Source: Nitratireductor indicus C115 (GTDB lineage Bacteria; Pseudomonadota; Alphaproteobacteria; Rhizobiales; Rhizobiaceae). Taken from it: DNA of 64,000 bases. Of this stretch, positions 16,867-25,562 are shown piece by piece. How positions within the stretch are numbered: the stretch's first letter is position 1; each line of letters begins with the position of its first letter. The stretch lies in assembly GCF_000300515.1 (NCBI RefSeq), contig NZ_AMSI01000001.1, positions 479,626 to 543,625 of the forward strand. Reading direction: 5' to 3'. The position numbers were made by a program, and so were the translations under genes. The notes beneath the pieces were generated by a model. It made no database searches and was not told the DNA's origin. It saw nothing but the letters and a program-made list of their open reading frames with translations.

Positions 16867-17654
16867 TCTTGGAGGATCCCGAGTTCTGCGAAATGGTGCC
16901 GAATGCACTGCGTGTAAGCGCCGAAAGCCGGTGTTTCGCGAATGGACAGGGAGCGCGGTCGCGGCAGGTCGATATCGATCACATCGACGATTCTGCCGGG
17001 GCTCCGGGACATCATCACGACGCGATCCGCCAGGAAAACCGCCTCCGAGATGGAATGCGTGATGAAGAGAACGGTCTTGTTCGTACCCTGCCAGATGCGC
17101 GACAATTCGACATTCAGGTCGTCGCGGGTCATCGCGTCAAGGGCGCCGAAGGGTTCATCCATCAGCAGCAGGTCGGGATCGCAAAGCAGGGCCCGGCAAA
17201 TGGAGGCGCGCTGGCGCATGCCGCCCGAAAGCTCCCAGGGGTGCCGCTTTTCGAAGCCGCCAAGCCCAAAGCGATCGAGCAATTGCATGGCCCTGTCGCG
17301 GTATTGCGCCCGCGGACGCCCCATGAACTCGGCCTGCAGCAGGACATTGTCGAGGATGGTGCGCCAGTCCAGGAGCACATCGCGCTGGAAAACGACGCCC
17401 ATGCCGTCGGGCGGGCCGGAGAGTGGCTGTCCGGCGACGGAGATCGTCCCGCCGGTGATTGTCTCCAGCCCTGCAACGCATTTCATCAGCGTGCTCTTGC
17501 CGCAACCGCTGGGGCCGACAATGCTGATGAATTCGCCCGGCCGGATGTCCAGATTGATGTCGCTTAGCGCGGTGACCGCCCCATGCGAGGAAGGATAGAC
17601 CTTCCCCGCATTCGCGATCGCCACATAAGGAACGGGACGTACTGTGGCGTTCAT
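16863..17654 (-). CDS. ABC transporter ATPase, NitT/TauT (SsuB) type
   Basis: A 263-residue ATPase of the nitrate/sulfonate/taurine class. It shows Walker A GPSGCGKST near residue 50, a Q-loop at VFQRDVLLDW, signature LSGGMRQRA near 145 and Walker B LLLMDEPFGALD. The start at ATG 17654 is 11 bases after the binding-protein stop; the longer open frame overlaps that gene and is rejected. It drives uptake by the adjacent permease. No regulatory C-terminal domain is present. Confidence 0.93.
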   Translation of the reverse strand: MNATVRPVPYVAIANAGKVYPSSHGAVTALSDINLDIRPGEFISIVGPSGCGKSTLMKCVAGLETITGGTISVAGQPLSGPPDGMGVVFQRDVLLDWRTILDNVLLQAEFMGRPRAQYRDRAMQLLDRFGLGGFEKRHPWELSGGMRQRASICRALLCDPDLLLMDEPFGALDAMTRDDLNVELSRIWQGTNKTVLFITHSISEAVFLADRVVMMSRSPGRIVDVIDIDLPRPRSLSIRETPAFGAYTQCIRHHFAELGILQE

Positions 17655-17665
17655 GTCGGCCACGC

Positions 17666-18646
17666 CTACTGCTTGACCAGATCGTTGGTGTAGTAGTCTC
17701 CGGTCTTCCAGCCGGGCTTCACGACGCCGGCCCGCTCCATGCCCTTCAGGGCAGCGGTCCAATCCTCTTCCGCCTGCCAGCCGATGGGTTTCCCCTCGGT
17801 TGCCGGAGTGTTGAAATACTCGATGGTGAGCTTGATCTGTTCGCGCAGCACATCACGGTTGAGATTGGCGTCGGGGCGCTGCGCGATCATGGCGTCGACA
17901 CCCGCTTCCGGATCTTCCTCGATGGCCTTCCAGGCGCGTTGTTGCACTTCGACAAGCTTGGCGAGTGCCTCGCCCTTCTGGTCGATTGTCTCATCGGTGG
18001 CAATCAGGCCGTAGCTCGGGAAATAGAGATCGGCGAGGTCCGATGTCAGGCATTTGGAGGGACGGTTCGCCTCCGCCACGGGCAGGGCCGATGACACCGT
18101 GGACATCAGGCCATCGGCGCGCTTCGCCGTATAGGTGCCCCACAATGCGGCTGGATCGACGAACATGATCTCGACCTTGTCGCGGTTGAGGCCGCCGCCC
18201 TCCAGAAAGGCGTCGATATAAGGCGCCCACGGGCTTGCCGCGAAAACGGTGATCGATTTGCCGTCGAGCTCCGAAATCTTGGTGATCGGCGAATCCTTGT
18301 CGATCAGGACGCAAAGATCGGTCTTGCGGACGAAGCCCGCGAAAGACTTGACCTTCGCGCCCTGCTCGCGTGCCGACGGCACAAGGCCAAGCTGGATTTG
18401 CCCCACATCGACCTGGCCGGAATTCACGAGCTGAAGGGTGTTGCCGGAGCCGCGCCCATCCTGAACGTCGACATCCAGTCCCGCCTCTTCGAACCATCCG
18501 CGCTCCTTGGCCAGATGCATGCCTGCATGGACGCCCCAGGGCGAGAAATCGAGCCGGACGGAAAGCTTTTCCTGTGCCTGGGCGGACCATCCGCCCATGA
18601 GCGCAAGTGCCGCGGTTGCGGCGAGTGCGTGCTTGAAGCTGCGCAT
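17666..18646 (-). CDS. ABC substrate-binding protein, NMT1/THI5-like
   Basis: A 326-residue periplasmic binding protein with a clear signal peptide (MRSFKHALAATAALALMGGW, cut after SAQA). The body follows the NMT1/THI5 fold, with KLSVRLDFSPWGVHAGMHLA at the mature start, GSGNTLQLVNSGQVDVGQI, and ITVFAASPWAPYIDAFL. This family binds pyrimidine-like thiamine precursors, riboflavin, taurine or other small heterocycles. The gene is divergent from hyuA, and the shared region has two copies of a NACTAnnTAGTCCAAT site. Uptake of a hydantoin-like ring is a reasonable inference, not shown. Confidence 0.9.
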   Translation of the reverse strand: MRSFKHALAATAALALMGGWSAQAQEKLSVRLDFSPWGVHAGMHLAKERGWFEEAGLDVDVQDGRGSGNTLQLVNSGQVDVGQIQLGLVPSAREQGAKVKSFAGFVRKTDLCVLIDKDSPITKISELDGKSITVFAASPWAPYIDAFLEGGGLNRDKVEIMFVDPAALWGTYTAKRADGLMSTVSSALPVAEANRPSKCLTSDLADLYFPSYGLIATDETIDQKGEALAKLVEVQQRAWKAIEEDPEAGVDAMIAQRPDANLNRDVLREQIKLTIEYFNTPATEGKPIGWQAEEDWTAALKGMERAGVVKPGWKTGDYYTNDLVKQ

Positions 18647-18678
18647 TGGGTTCCCCTTTTTGTTGTCTTATAAATTGA

Positions 18679-18793
18679 GACTACATAGTCCAATTATGGA
18701 GCGCAAGCCGAAAAATTTTCATATATCCCTTGATATAGGAGGCTTGATAATTCGAAATGAGGAAGATAGATAACTAACTAATTAGTCCAATAA
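18679..18793. promoter_or_regulatory. Paired operator-like sites between binding-protein gene and hyuA
   Basis: Two similar sites 97 bases apart lie in the divergent promoter region: GACTACATAGTCCAATTA at 18679-18696 and AACTAATTAGTCCAATAA at 18776-18793, matching at 14 of 18 positions. Each contains an imperfect palindrome ACTAnnTAGT. The second ends 19 bases before the hyuA start. Joint control of both operons by one regulator is inferred. Confidence 0.5.
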
Positions 18794-18812
18794 TAAGAGA
18801 GGGGACACGGCT

Positions 18813-20891
18813 TTGGCCCGTAGCAGACAAGCCAGGATAGGTGTGGATATCGGTGGCACTTTCACCGATCTGGTGCTGATTGAAGATGGCGGACGCGTCC
18901 TTCACGGAAAGGTGGCCTCAACGCCCCGCGCGCCCGAGGAGGCGGTGTTGGAAGGTATCTCCACTCTTGTTGAAGGGGCGGGGCTCGCTGTCGCGGATAT
19001 TGCCGAAATCGTTCATGGCACGACGGTAGGGTCCAACACGTTGCTGCAAAAGGTTGGCGCGCAAACTGGGCTGATAACCACCAAGGGCTTTCGCGATGTT
19101 CTGGAGATCGGGCGACTGCGCACGCCGCACATGTTCGATCTGCAATGGGAAAAGCCGGTCCCGCTCGTGCGGAGGCGTCACCGCCTTGAAGTAAGCGAAC
19201 GCATTGCTGCCGATGGTTCGGTGCTGGTGCCGCTCGACGAGGAGGAGCTGGTCGCGGCCGCGCAGGCGCTGCTTGGCGAGGGTATTGAATCGCTTGCCCT
19301 GTGTTTCATCAACAGCTACCGGAACCCCGTTCACGAAAAGCGCGCCGAGACGCTTTTGCGCGAACGCTTTCCCGCGCTTGGCATCACGACGTCCGTTTCG
19401 GTTCTGCCGGAAGCGAAAGAATATGAGCGCACCAGCACGACCGTCGTGAACGCCTATGTCCGCCCGGTACTCGAAGCCTATCTTGCGCGGCTGGAAAGCG
19501 GTATCGCCAGCCTGGGGATCGACGCACCGCTGCTCGTAGGCAATTCCAACGGGGCTCTTGCCTCATCCGACACAGCGCGCAGCAAGCCGGTCTTCTTCAT
19601 CTCTTCCGGCCGAGCGGCCGGCGCAGTTGGCGGAAGCCGTCTTGGCACAGCGCTCGATCTCGACAACCTGGTCATATTTGATATGGGCGGCACCACCGCT
19701 TCGGCATCGCTGGTTCGCGATGGCGAGCTCAGCCGTGTCAGCGAGTATGAATTCCGCGCCGGCATTTCCACGCCGAGCCGCTTCATCAAGGCGGGCGGCT
19801 ACATGATGAGCGTCCCCACCGTGGATGTGGCCGAAGTCGGCAGCGGCGCGGGGTCCATCGCGCATCTCGACAGTGCCGGTCTCGTCAAGGTTGGTCCCGT
19901 ATCTGCGGGAGCGGATCCCGGCCCGGTCTGTTATGGCCTGGGAGGCACTCGTCCGACCGTGACCGATGCCAATCTCGTTCTGGGGTATCTGCCGCAGGCG
20001 CTCGCTGGCGGGTCGCGCACGCTTTCTGTCGAGGCCGCGGGCAAGGCCATCCGGGATGAGTTGGGTGCGCCGCTCGGGCTGGACGAGGTGACGGCTGCCT
20101 TCGGTGTGCGTGAAGTGGTGAATGCCAACATGGCTCGCGCCATACGTGCGGTAACCGTTGAGCGGGGTGTCGATCCGCGAGACTTCACTCTGGTTGCGAT
20201 TGGCGGCTCGGGGCCGGTTCATGCTGCGGCGATTGCCGAGCTTTTGTCCATGAAGAGTCTGCTCATACCGGCTTCCCCCGGCGTGTTCACGGCCATGGGC
20301 ATGCTCGCCGGCGATGTGGAGCGCTATTACATCGCGCCCTTTGCGATGCTTCTGGAAGATGTCGACACGGCTGCGCTCGCCGAAGCCACGGCGAGGCTGC
20401 GCGAACAGGCACGCAAGACCCTTTCGGAAGAGGATATCGCCGACGACGATATGGAACTCGTGTCCGAGGTGGATCTGCGCTTCCGCGGCCAGGAAATGTC
20501 ACTCCCGGTCCGCTTCTCTGAGCCGTTCGACATGGCGAAGGTGCGGGATGACTTTCTGGAACAGTACCGCGCCATCTACAACTATTCCTCCTCCGACAGC
20601 ATCGAAGTCGTCAGCGTCCGCATGACGGGTCGCGGCCTGCGACCGGGGAAACTCGATTTTCGCAAGCTTCAGGATGCCGTCGCCGACGACGTGGCTCCCA
20701 TGTCGCAGCGCCAGGTCTTTTTCGGCCGCGAGCGCGGCTGGCTCGAAACGCCGGTCTACGACCGGCTTCGCATTCCACGGGTGATCGAGGGACCGGCCAT
20801 ATTGGAGGGCAGCGACAGTACTGTCGTCGTACCGCCCGGAGCGACGGCTACCCGCGATGATTTCATGAACCTGCACCTCAAGCTGGCCTGA
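18813..20891 (+). CDS. hyuA: Hydantoinase/oxoprolinase family protein, subunit A
   Basis: A 692-residue HyuA-type ATPase subunit of an ATP-dependent ring-opening amidohydrolase (N-methylhydantoinase, 5-oxoprolinase, acetophenone carboxylase superfamily). The N-terminal Hydant_A_N domain begins with the phosphate-binding IGVDIGGTFTDLVLIEDGG. The central domain has LVIFDMGGTTASASLV near residue 290, and IGGSGPVHAAAIAELL lies near 455. The start is TTG 18813 behind AGAGGGGA. It pairs with HyuB encoded 15 bases downstream. Hydantoin-like, lactam and carboxylation substrates are all possible in this family. Confidence 0.92.
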   Translation: MARSRQARIGVDIGGTFTDLVLIEDGGRVLHGKVASTPRAPEEAVLEGISTLVEGAGLAVADIAEIVHGTTVGSNTLLQKVGAQTGLITTKGFRDVLEIGRLRTPHMFDLQWEKPVPLVRRRHRLEVSERIAADGSVLVPLDEEELVAAAQALLGEGIESLALCFINSYRNPVHEKRAETLLRERFPALGITTSVSVLPEAKEYERTSTTVVNAYVRPVLEAYLARLESGIASLGIDAPLLVGNSNGALASSDTARSKPVFFISSGRAAGAVGGSRLGTALDLDNLVIFDMGGTTASASLVRDGELSRVSEYEFRAGISTPSRFIKAGGYMMSVPTVDVAEVGSGAGSIAHLDSAGLVKVGPVSAGADPGPVCYGLGGTRPTVTDANLVLGYLPQALAGGSRTLSVEAAGKAIRDELGAPLGLDEVTAAFGVREVVNANMARAIRAVTVERGVDPRDFTLVAIGGSGPVHAAAIAELLSMKSLLIPASPGVFTAMGMLAGDVERYYIAPFAMLLEDVDTAALAEATARLREQARKTLSEEDIADDDMELVSEVDLRFRGQEMSLPVRFSEPFDMAKVRDDFLEQYRAIYNYSSSDSIEVVSVRMTGRGLRPGKLDFRKLQDAVADDVAPMSQRQVFFGRERGWLETPVYDRLRIPRVIEGPAILEGSDSTVVVPPGATATRDDFMNLHLKLA

Positions 20892-20906
20892 GCGAAGGAG
20901 ACACGA

Positions 20907-22640
20907 ATGAGCACTGCAATAGATCCGATCACCTTCGCAGTCCTGAAAAGCGCCGTGGAATCCATCGTCGACGACATGGCCTATACGGTGATGCGCACAG
21001 CGCGTTCGCCCATTGTGCGCGATGTCCTCGATTATTCGACCACAATGTGCGACGCCGAGGGCCGCATTCTGGCGCAAGCAAAGACCGTTGCCCTACACCT
21101 GGGAGCTGTGCCGGACGCCATGGAAGCGCTGCTTGCCCATTTCGGCGACAACCTTGCGCCGGGCGACGTCATCATTTTCAACGACCCCTATGATGGCGGC
21201 ATGCATCTGCCGGACATCTTCATGTTCAAGCCGATCTTCCAGGAAGAGCGGCACATCGGCTTTTCGGTGGTGATCTGCCATCATTGCGACGTTGGGGGCC
21301 GGGTGCCGGGGTCGAATGCGAGCGATTCCACGGAGATTTTCCAGGAAGGCCTGCGCATTCCGCCGCTCAAGCTTTACGACCGCGGCGTGCGCAACGACAC
21401 GCTGCTCAACATCATCGCCAAGAATGTCCGACTTCCTGATCTGGTCATCGGCGATCTGGAAGCGCAGCTAGCGACCTGCGCGCTCGGCGAGCGCGAGCTT
21501 CTGCGCGTTGTCGAAAAATACGGGCGCGCCCAGTTCGAGACCTTCCTGGCCGATTTCCTCGATTATGGCGAGCGGCTGACCAGAAACGAAATCCGGCAAT
21601 GGCCTGATGGCCGCTATGAGTTTGTCGATTATATCGACGGCGATGGTTTCGATGAATCGCCCATCCCCATCAAGGTTGCCATCACCGTTGCCGGTGACCA
21701 ACTCGATGTGGATTTCAGCGGCAGTTCACCGCAGGTCAAGGGTGCCATCAACTCCACCCTGTCCTTCGTGAAGTCGGCCACCTATCTTGCCGTGCGCTGC
21801 GTGCTGGATTCGGATGTGCCCAACAATTCTGGCGTCTATCGCTGTATCGATATCTCCGCTCCGAAGGGCTCATTCCTCAATCCTGAGTTTCCCGCGCCCG
21901 TGGCAGCCCGCGCCCTGACGGGGTATCGCGTGGCCGATACGGTTCTGGGCGCCCTGTCGAAGATTGTGCCGGCCCGCGTTGCCGCCGCAGGTGAGGGCGG
22001 CAATTCCGTCGTCTGTCTCGGCGGTTACGACAAGGAAACGCGCGAACCCTTCATCATGGTCGACATGATCAACGGTGCCCTGGGCGCGCGCGCTACCAAG
22101 GACGGCATCGACGCGATCACCAACCCGTCCCAGAACATGTCGAACATGCCGGTCGAGATCATGGAATCGACCTATCCGATCCGCATCGAGGAATACAGTC
22201 TGAGGCCGGATTCCTGTGGAGCCGGCGAAACGCGCGGCGGTCTTGGGGTCATCCGTCAGTATCGCCTGCTGGCTCATGACGCGATCCTGCAATTGCGCGC
22301 CGACCGCTACGACCACAAACCGTACGGCCTGTTCGGCGGTGGAGAAGCAGCCCCGTCGCGCAATCTGCTGAGCAGCGGCGGAAGCGGCTTCGAGCTTCTG
22401 TCGAGCAAGGTTACGCGAAACGTCTCGCGCGGAGATGTCATTCGTCACGAACAGGCCGGTGGCGGCGGGTATGGCGACCCGTTGGCGCGTGCGCCGGAAG
22501 CCGTTCTTGAGGACGTGATCGACGGCAAGATCACTGCGGGCTTTGCGCGCGAGCACTTCCGTGTCGTCGTCGAGAACGGCGCGATCGACGAGAAGGCAAC
22601 CGCAAAGCTACGCGGCGAGACGGAAGAGGTACTGGCGTGA
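20907..22640 (+). CDS. hyuB: Hydantoinase B/oxoprolinase family protein, subunit B
   Basis: A 577-residue HyuB-type subunit. Family landmarks are the N-terminal MRTARSPIVRDVLDYSTTM, the metal/substrate region IIFNDPYDGGMHLPD near residue 90, GGRVPGSNASDSTEIFQEGL near 130, and the Gly-rich C-terminal EQAGGGGYGDPLARAPEAV. It forms the catalytic complex with HyuA. Its stop overlaps the next gene's GTG start (GTGA), showing coupled translation. The length is normal for the family. Confidence 0.92.
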   Translation: MSTAIDPITFAVLKSAVESIVDDMAYTVMRTARSPIVRDVLDYSTTMCDAEGRILAQAKTVALHLGAVPDAMEALLAHFGDNLAPGDVIIFNDPYDGGMHLPDIFMFKPIFQEERHIGFSVVICHHCDVGGRVPGSNASDSTEIFQEGLRIPPLKLYDRGVRNDTLLNIIAKNVRLPDLVIGDLEAQLATCALGERELLRVVEKYGRAQFETFLADFLDYGERLTRNEIRQWPDGRYEFVDYIDGDGFDESPIPIKVAITVAGDQLDVDFSGSSPQVKGAINSTLSFVKSATYLAVRCVLDSDVPNNSGVYRCIDISAPKGSFLNPEFPAPVAARALTGYRVADTVLGALSKIVPARVAAAGEGGNSVVCLGGYDKETREPFIMVDMINGALGARATKDGIDAITNPSQNMSNMPVEIMESTYPIRIEEYSLRPDSCGAGETRGGLGVIRQYRLLAHDAILQLRADRYDHKPYGLFGGGEAAPSRNLLSSGGSGFELLSSKVTRNVSRGDVIRHEQAGGGGYGDPLARAPEAVLEDVIDGKITAGFAREHFRVVVENGAIDEKATAKLRGETEEVLA

Positions 22641-23470
22641 GCGATCTTTCGCGGTTTGCGATCAACCAGATCACCACGCGCGACTGGTCGCTGAAGGAAG
22701 CTGTCGACGGCTATGCGCGCCAGGGAGCGGCCGGCATTGGCGTTTGGATGGATTATCTCGACGCGGCGGGTGTGAATGCGGGTGCAAGGATCATCCGTGA
22801 AGCCGGTCTTTTCGTGCCGTGCCTGTGCACCTCCGCATGGGTGAACCTTGCCGAAAGGAGCGCTTTCGACGCCGCAATCGCAGAGAACCGCCGCCGTCTC
22901 GATGCGGCGGCCGAAATCGGGGCTTCCTGCCTTGTCGTGGTGCCGGGCGGTCTTGCCACCGGCGAACGCGATCTGCAGGCAGCGCGCTCCCGTGTCGAGA
23001 GCGCGCTGGAAATCCTGCTCGATCATGCCCGCAGCGTCGGCGTGGCGCTTGGGCTGGAGCCCTTGCATCCCATGTACGCGGCCGACCGTTCCTGCCTTTC
23101 CACCTTTGCGCATTGCCTTGAACTGACGAAGAAGCTGGGCGAAGGAACAGGCATTGTCGCAGACACCTATCATTGCTGGTGGGATCCTTTTTTCGCTCAA
23201 GGGCTGCGCGAGGCGGGGTCCGAACACATCCTGACCTTCCATCTCGGCGACTGGCTCGTTCCCACGCGGGATGTCTACCAGGACCGCGGCATGATCGGTG
23301 ACGGGGTCATCGATTTTGCCTTCTATCGGTCGGTCCTGGACGAGATCGGTTATGACGGTCCCTTTGAGATCGAGCTCTTTTCCAAGCTCGACTGGTGGAC
23401 CCGCGACGGCGCGGAAACCACGCGTATCTCGATCGAACGCTGCGCACCGCTTGTAGGTGCGCGCAAATGA
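22637..23470 (+). CDS. Sugar phosphate isomerase/epimerase-like TIM-barrel protein
   Basis: A 277-residue xylose isomerase-like (AP_endonuc_2) TIM barrel. Candidate metal ligands occur in the family positions: Glu in ALGLEPLHPMYA, Asp/His in IVADTYHCWWDP, His in ILTFHLGDWLVP, and Glu in PFEIELFSKL near the end. Such proteins act as isomerases or epimerases on sugars and also on hydroxypyruvate- or hydantoin-derived small molecules. The place directly behind hyuB suggests it handles a hydantoinase product or epimerises the ring, but no sequence feature decides this. GTG start, four-base overlap with hyuB. Confidence 0.82.
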   Translation: MSDLSRFAINQITTRDWSLKEAVDGYARQGAAGIGVWMDYLDAAGVNAGARIIREAGLFVPCLCTSAWVNLAERSAFDAAIAENRRRLDAAAEIGASCLVVVPGGLATGERDLQAARSRVESALEILLDHARSVGVALGLEPLHPMYAADRSCLSTFAHCLELTKKLGEGTGIVADTYHCWWDPFFAQGLREAGSEHILTFHLGDWLVPTRDVYQDRGMIGDGVIDFAFYRSVLDEIGYDGPFEIELFSKLDWWTRDGAETTRISIERCAPLVGARK

Positions 23471-23513
23471 ATGTGATGGTAAGCGTCAAGCCGGATACCA
23501 GTGGTCTGACCGA

Positions 23514-23533
23514 AACAGATGGTACCATCTGTT
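23514..23533. promoter_or_regulatory. Perfect 20-base palindrome upstream of the tetR gene
   Basis: AACAGATGGTACCATCTGTT is its own reverse complement over all 20 bases. It lies between the stop of the TIM-barrel gene and the TTG start I choose for the TetR gene, 38 bases before that start. This is the size and symmetry of a TetR-family operator, so autoregulation is likely. Confidence 0.65.
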
Positions 23534-23571
23534 GGAATCGTGCCACGAGGCTCCGGGAGAAGGGCGACGCT

Positions 23572-24246
23572 TTGCAGAACAAATCAAAACCCGTGAAACG
23601 GGACTCGATACGCACGCAAGAAAAGATTCTCGCTGCCGCGCAGGCTGAATTTGCACGCAGGGGCTATGATGGCGCGCGGGTGGACGCCATCGTGGCGCGA
23701 GCGAAGATCAGCAAGAATCTGCTTTACCATCATTTCCGCAGCAAGGAGGACCTCTATATCCGGGTCCTCGAGCGGACATATGAGACCTTGCGCCGACGTC
23801 AGGGGGATATTCCGCTGGCCGGCCTCGATCCCATCGAGGCGATGCGGCGCCTCTGCGAAAGCACCTTCCAGGTCTTCGTGGAAGAGCCGGATGTCATCGT
23901 CATGCTCAACACGGAGAACCTGCATCGGGGCAAGCACATCTCCAAATCCCCCATCATCCGCGCCCTCTATGACCGTCTGTCGGAATCGCTGCGCATCATT
24001 CTCAAGGATGGCGAGGAGAAGGGCGTCTTTCGCAAGGGGATCGATCCGGTCGAGCTTTACATCTCCATGTCCGGTCTCGGCTATTTCTATCTGTCCAACC
24101 AGCACACGCTTTCGCTGCTGTTCAACCGCCGCCTGCGCGACCCCGAGAATATCGCGCGTCGCCAGGCGCATATCGTCGACATGGTCATCAGCTATCTGAC
24201 GCGCATTCCCGAGGAAGGGGACTGGACGCCGGACCTGGTGCGATAG
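23572..24246 (+). CDS. TetR/AcrR-family transcriptional regulator
   Basis: A 224-residue TetR-type regulator. The N-terminal helix-turn-helix is RTQEKILAAAQAEFARRGYD…VDAIVARAKISKNLLYHHF, ending with the family's YxxF turn (YHHFRSKEDLY); the rest is the helical ligand domain. The open frame also allows ATG 23467, which would overlap the previous stop (ATGA) but add 35 residues spanning a perfect palindrome. TTG 23572 with GAGAAGGG eight bases upstream gives a normal N-terminus and is preferred. It probably controls the hydantoinase operon and itself; the effector is unknown. Confidence 0.85.
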   Translation: MQNKSKPVKRDSIRTQEKILAAAQAEFARRGYDGARVDAIVARAKISKNLLYHHFRSKEDLYIRVLERTYETLRRRQGDIPLAGLDPIEAMRRLCESTFQVFVEEPDVIVMLNTENLHRGKHISKSPIIRALYDRLSESLRIILKDGEEKGVFRKGIDPVELYISMSGLGYFYLSNQHTLSLLFNRRLRDPENIARRQAHIVDMVISYLTRIPEEGDWTPDLVR

Positions 24247-24271
24247 GCAACCCGTAGAACGGAGAAATCCC

Positions 24272-25084
24272 TTGGCACATTCCCTCAATATTTCTGACAA
24301 GACGGCTTCCGGCGGCAAGCAGGAGACGATGGGGCACAACCGTCCGGCGCTCGACAGCGATGAGGTCTGGCAAGCCCGGCTCGATCTCGCAGCCTGTTTC
24401 CGCTTTGCTGCGCGTCTTGGCATGCATGAGGGTATCTGCAACCACTTTTCCGCCGTCCTGCCCGGCCATGACGATCTCTTTCTCGTCAATCCCTATGGCT
24501 ACGCCTTTCAGGAGATCACGGCCTCGAGCCTGCTTGTCTGCGACTTCAACGGCAATGTCGTGGACGGCGATGGTCAGCCGGAAGCAACGGCCTTCTATAT
24601 CCATGCCCGCCTTCACAAGAACGTGCCGCGCGCCCGTGTCGCCTTCCACACCCACATGCCCTACGCGACGGCGCTCACCATGGTGGAGGGAGATCCGCTG
24701 GTCTTTGCGGGCCAGACCGCATTGAAATTCTATGGCAGAACCGTTGTCGACGAAGACTATAACGGACTGGCCCTGGATGAAACCGAGGGAGACCGGATTG
24801 CGGCCTCGGTGGGCGATGCCGACATTGTCTTCATGAAGCACCACGGTGTGATGGTGCTTTCGCGCAGCATCGCGGAAGCCTGGGACGATCTCTATTATCT
24901 GGAACGCGCCTGCGAGGTACAGTGCCTGGCCTTGTCCACGGGGCGGAAGATCGTGCCTGTCAGCAAGGATGTAGCCGAGGCCACGGCGCGCCAGATGCGC
25001 GACGGCGATGAAGAATCCGCGCGCCTCCACATGGAAAGCCTGCACCGCATCCTTACGGTGGAGGATGCCTCCTACCGCGCGTAA
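24272..25084 (+). CDS. Class II aldolase/adducin family protein
   Basis: A 270-residue member of the class II aldolase/adducin family. It shows FAARLGMHEGICNHFSAVLP near residue 45 (the phosphate/active-site entry), the zinc ligands in AFHTHMPYATAL near 125, and FMKHHGVMVLS near 190. Members cleave or decarboxylate hydroxy acids and sugar phosphates; some are not aldolases. It starts at TTG 24272 with GGAG seven bases upstream, 25 bases after the TetR gene, and seems to be the last gene of the hydantoinase operon, so it may split a hydroxy-acid product into smaller units. Confidence 0.85.
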   Translation: MAHSLNISDKTASGGKQETMGHNRPALDSDEVWQARLDLAACFRFAARLGMHEGICNHFSAVLPGHDDLFLVNPYGYAFQEITASSLLVCDFNGNVVDGDGQPEATAFYIHARLHKNVPRARVAFHTHMPYATALTMVEGDPLVFAGQTALKFYGRTVVDEDYNGLALDETEGDRIAASVGDADIVFMKHHGVMVLSRSIAEAWDDLYYLERACEVQCLALSTGRKIVPVSKDVAEATARQMRDGDEESARLHMESLHRILTVEDASYRA

Positions 25085-25114
25085 GGGATAGTCCGCGTCT
25101 GAGCGCAGATATCC

Positions 25115-25131
25115 GGCGCCCGCATGGCGCC
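25115..25131 (+). terminator. Possible terminator hairpin after the aldolase gene
   Basis: GGCGCC-CGCAT-GGCGCC can form a six-base GC stem 30 bases after the aldolase stop; only a short TTT run follows after several bases. It is a weak candidate for the end of the hydantoinase operon. Confidence 0.3.
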
Positions 25132-25231
25132 TGCGGTTTCGGTGCCATATGCACGATGAAGCCAAAGCGCTTCTTGCCATGGCAGCAGCCTGTGCGTATC
25201 TCTTCTCCATCAGGATCAGGGAGCACGAACG

Positions 25232-25495
25232 GTGTCTTCACTTACCAGGTTTCTCGGCGACAGCCCGTGGCGCGTGATCATCAAGCTTTTGGTGGTCTCG
25301 CTCATCGTCGGTTTTGTGATGAGCGCGTTTCACTGGTCTCCATGGGATATTTTCTATGCCATGCGCGATACGGTCGCGCATCTCTGGAATATGGGCTTCG
25401 AGGCGCTTGGTCGTTTTGCGAGCTATATCGTTCTGGGGGCTGCGGTCGTCATCCCGGTTTTCATCATCATTCGCGTCTTGAGTTATCGTCGCTGA
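25232..25495 (+). CDS. DUF6460-like small membrane protein
   Basis: An 87-residue protein with two strong hydrophobic segments (IIKLLVVSLIVGFVMSAF and YIVLGAAVVIPVFIIIRVL) joined by an amphipathic WDIFYAMRDTVAHLWNMGF helix. The pattern matches the short DUF6460 proteins I know from rhizobial-type genomes. The start is GTG 25232 behind AGGGAG. It is followed by a MATE exporter on the same strand after 67 bases. Function unknown; inner-membrane location is predicted. Confidence 0.7.
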   Translation: MSSLTRFLGDSPWRVIIKLLVVSLIVGFVMSAFHWSPWDIFYAMRDTVAHLWNMGFEALGRFASYIVLGAAVVIPVFIIIRVLSYRR

Positions 25496-25562
25496 GGGTG
25501 GGTGTTTGAGCGCAGGCGCGTCGGTCTGTTCGCCAGTCCTCCGGGGTCATTAGGTAAAAACC

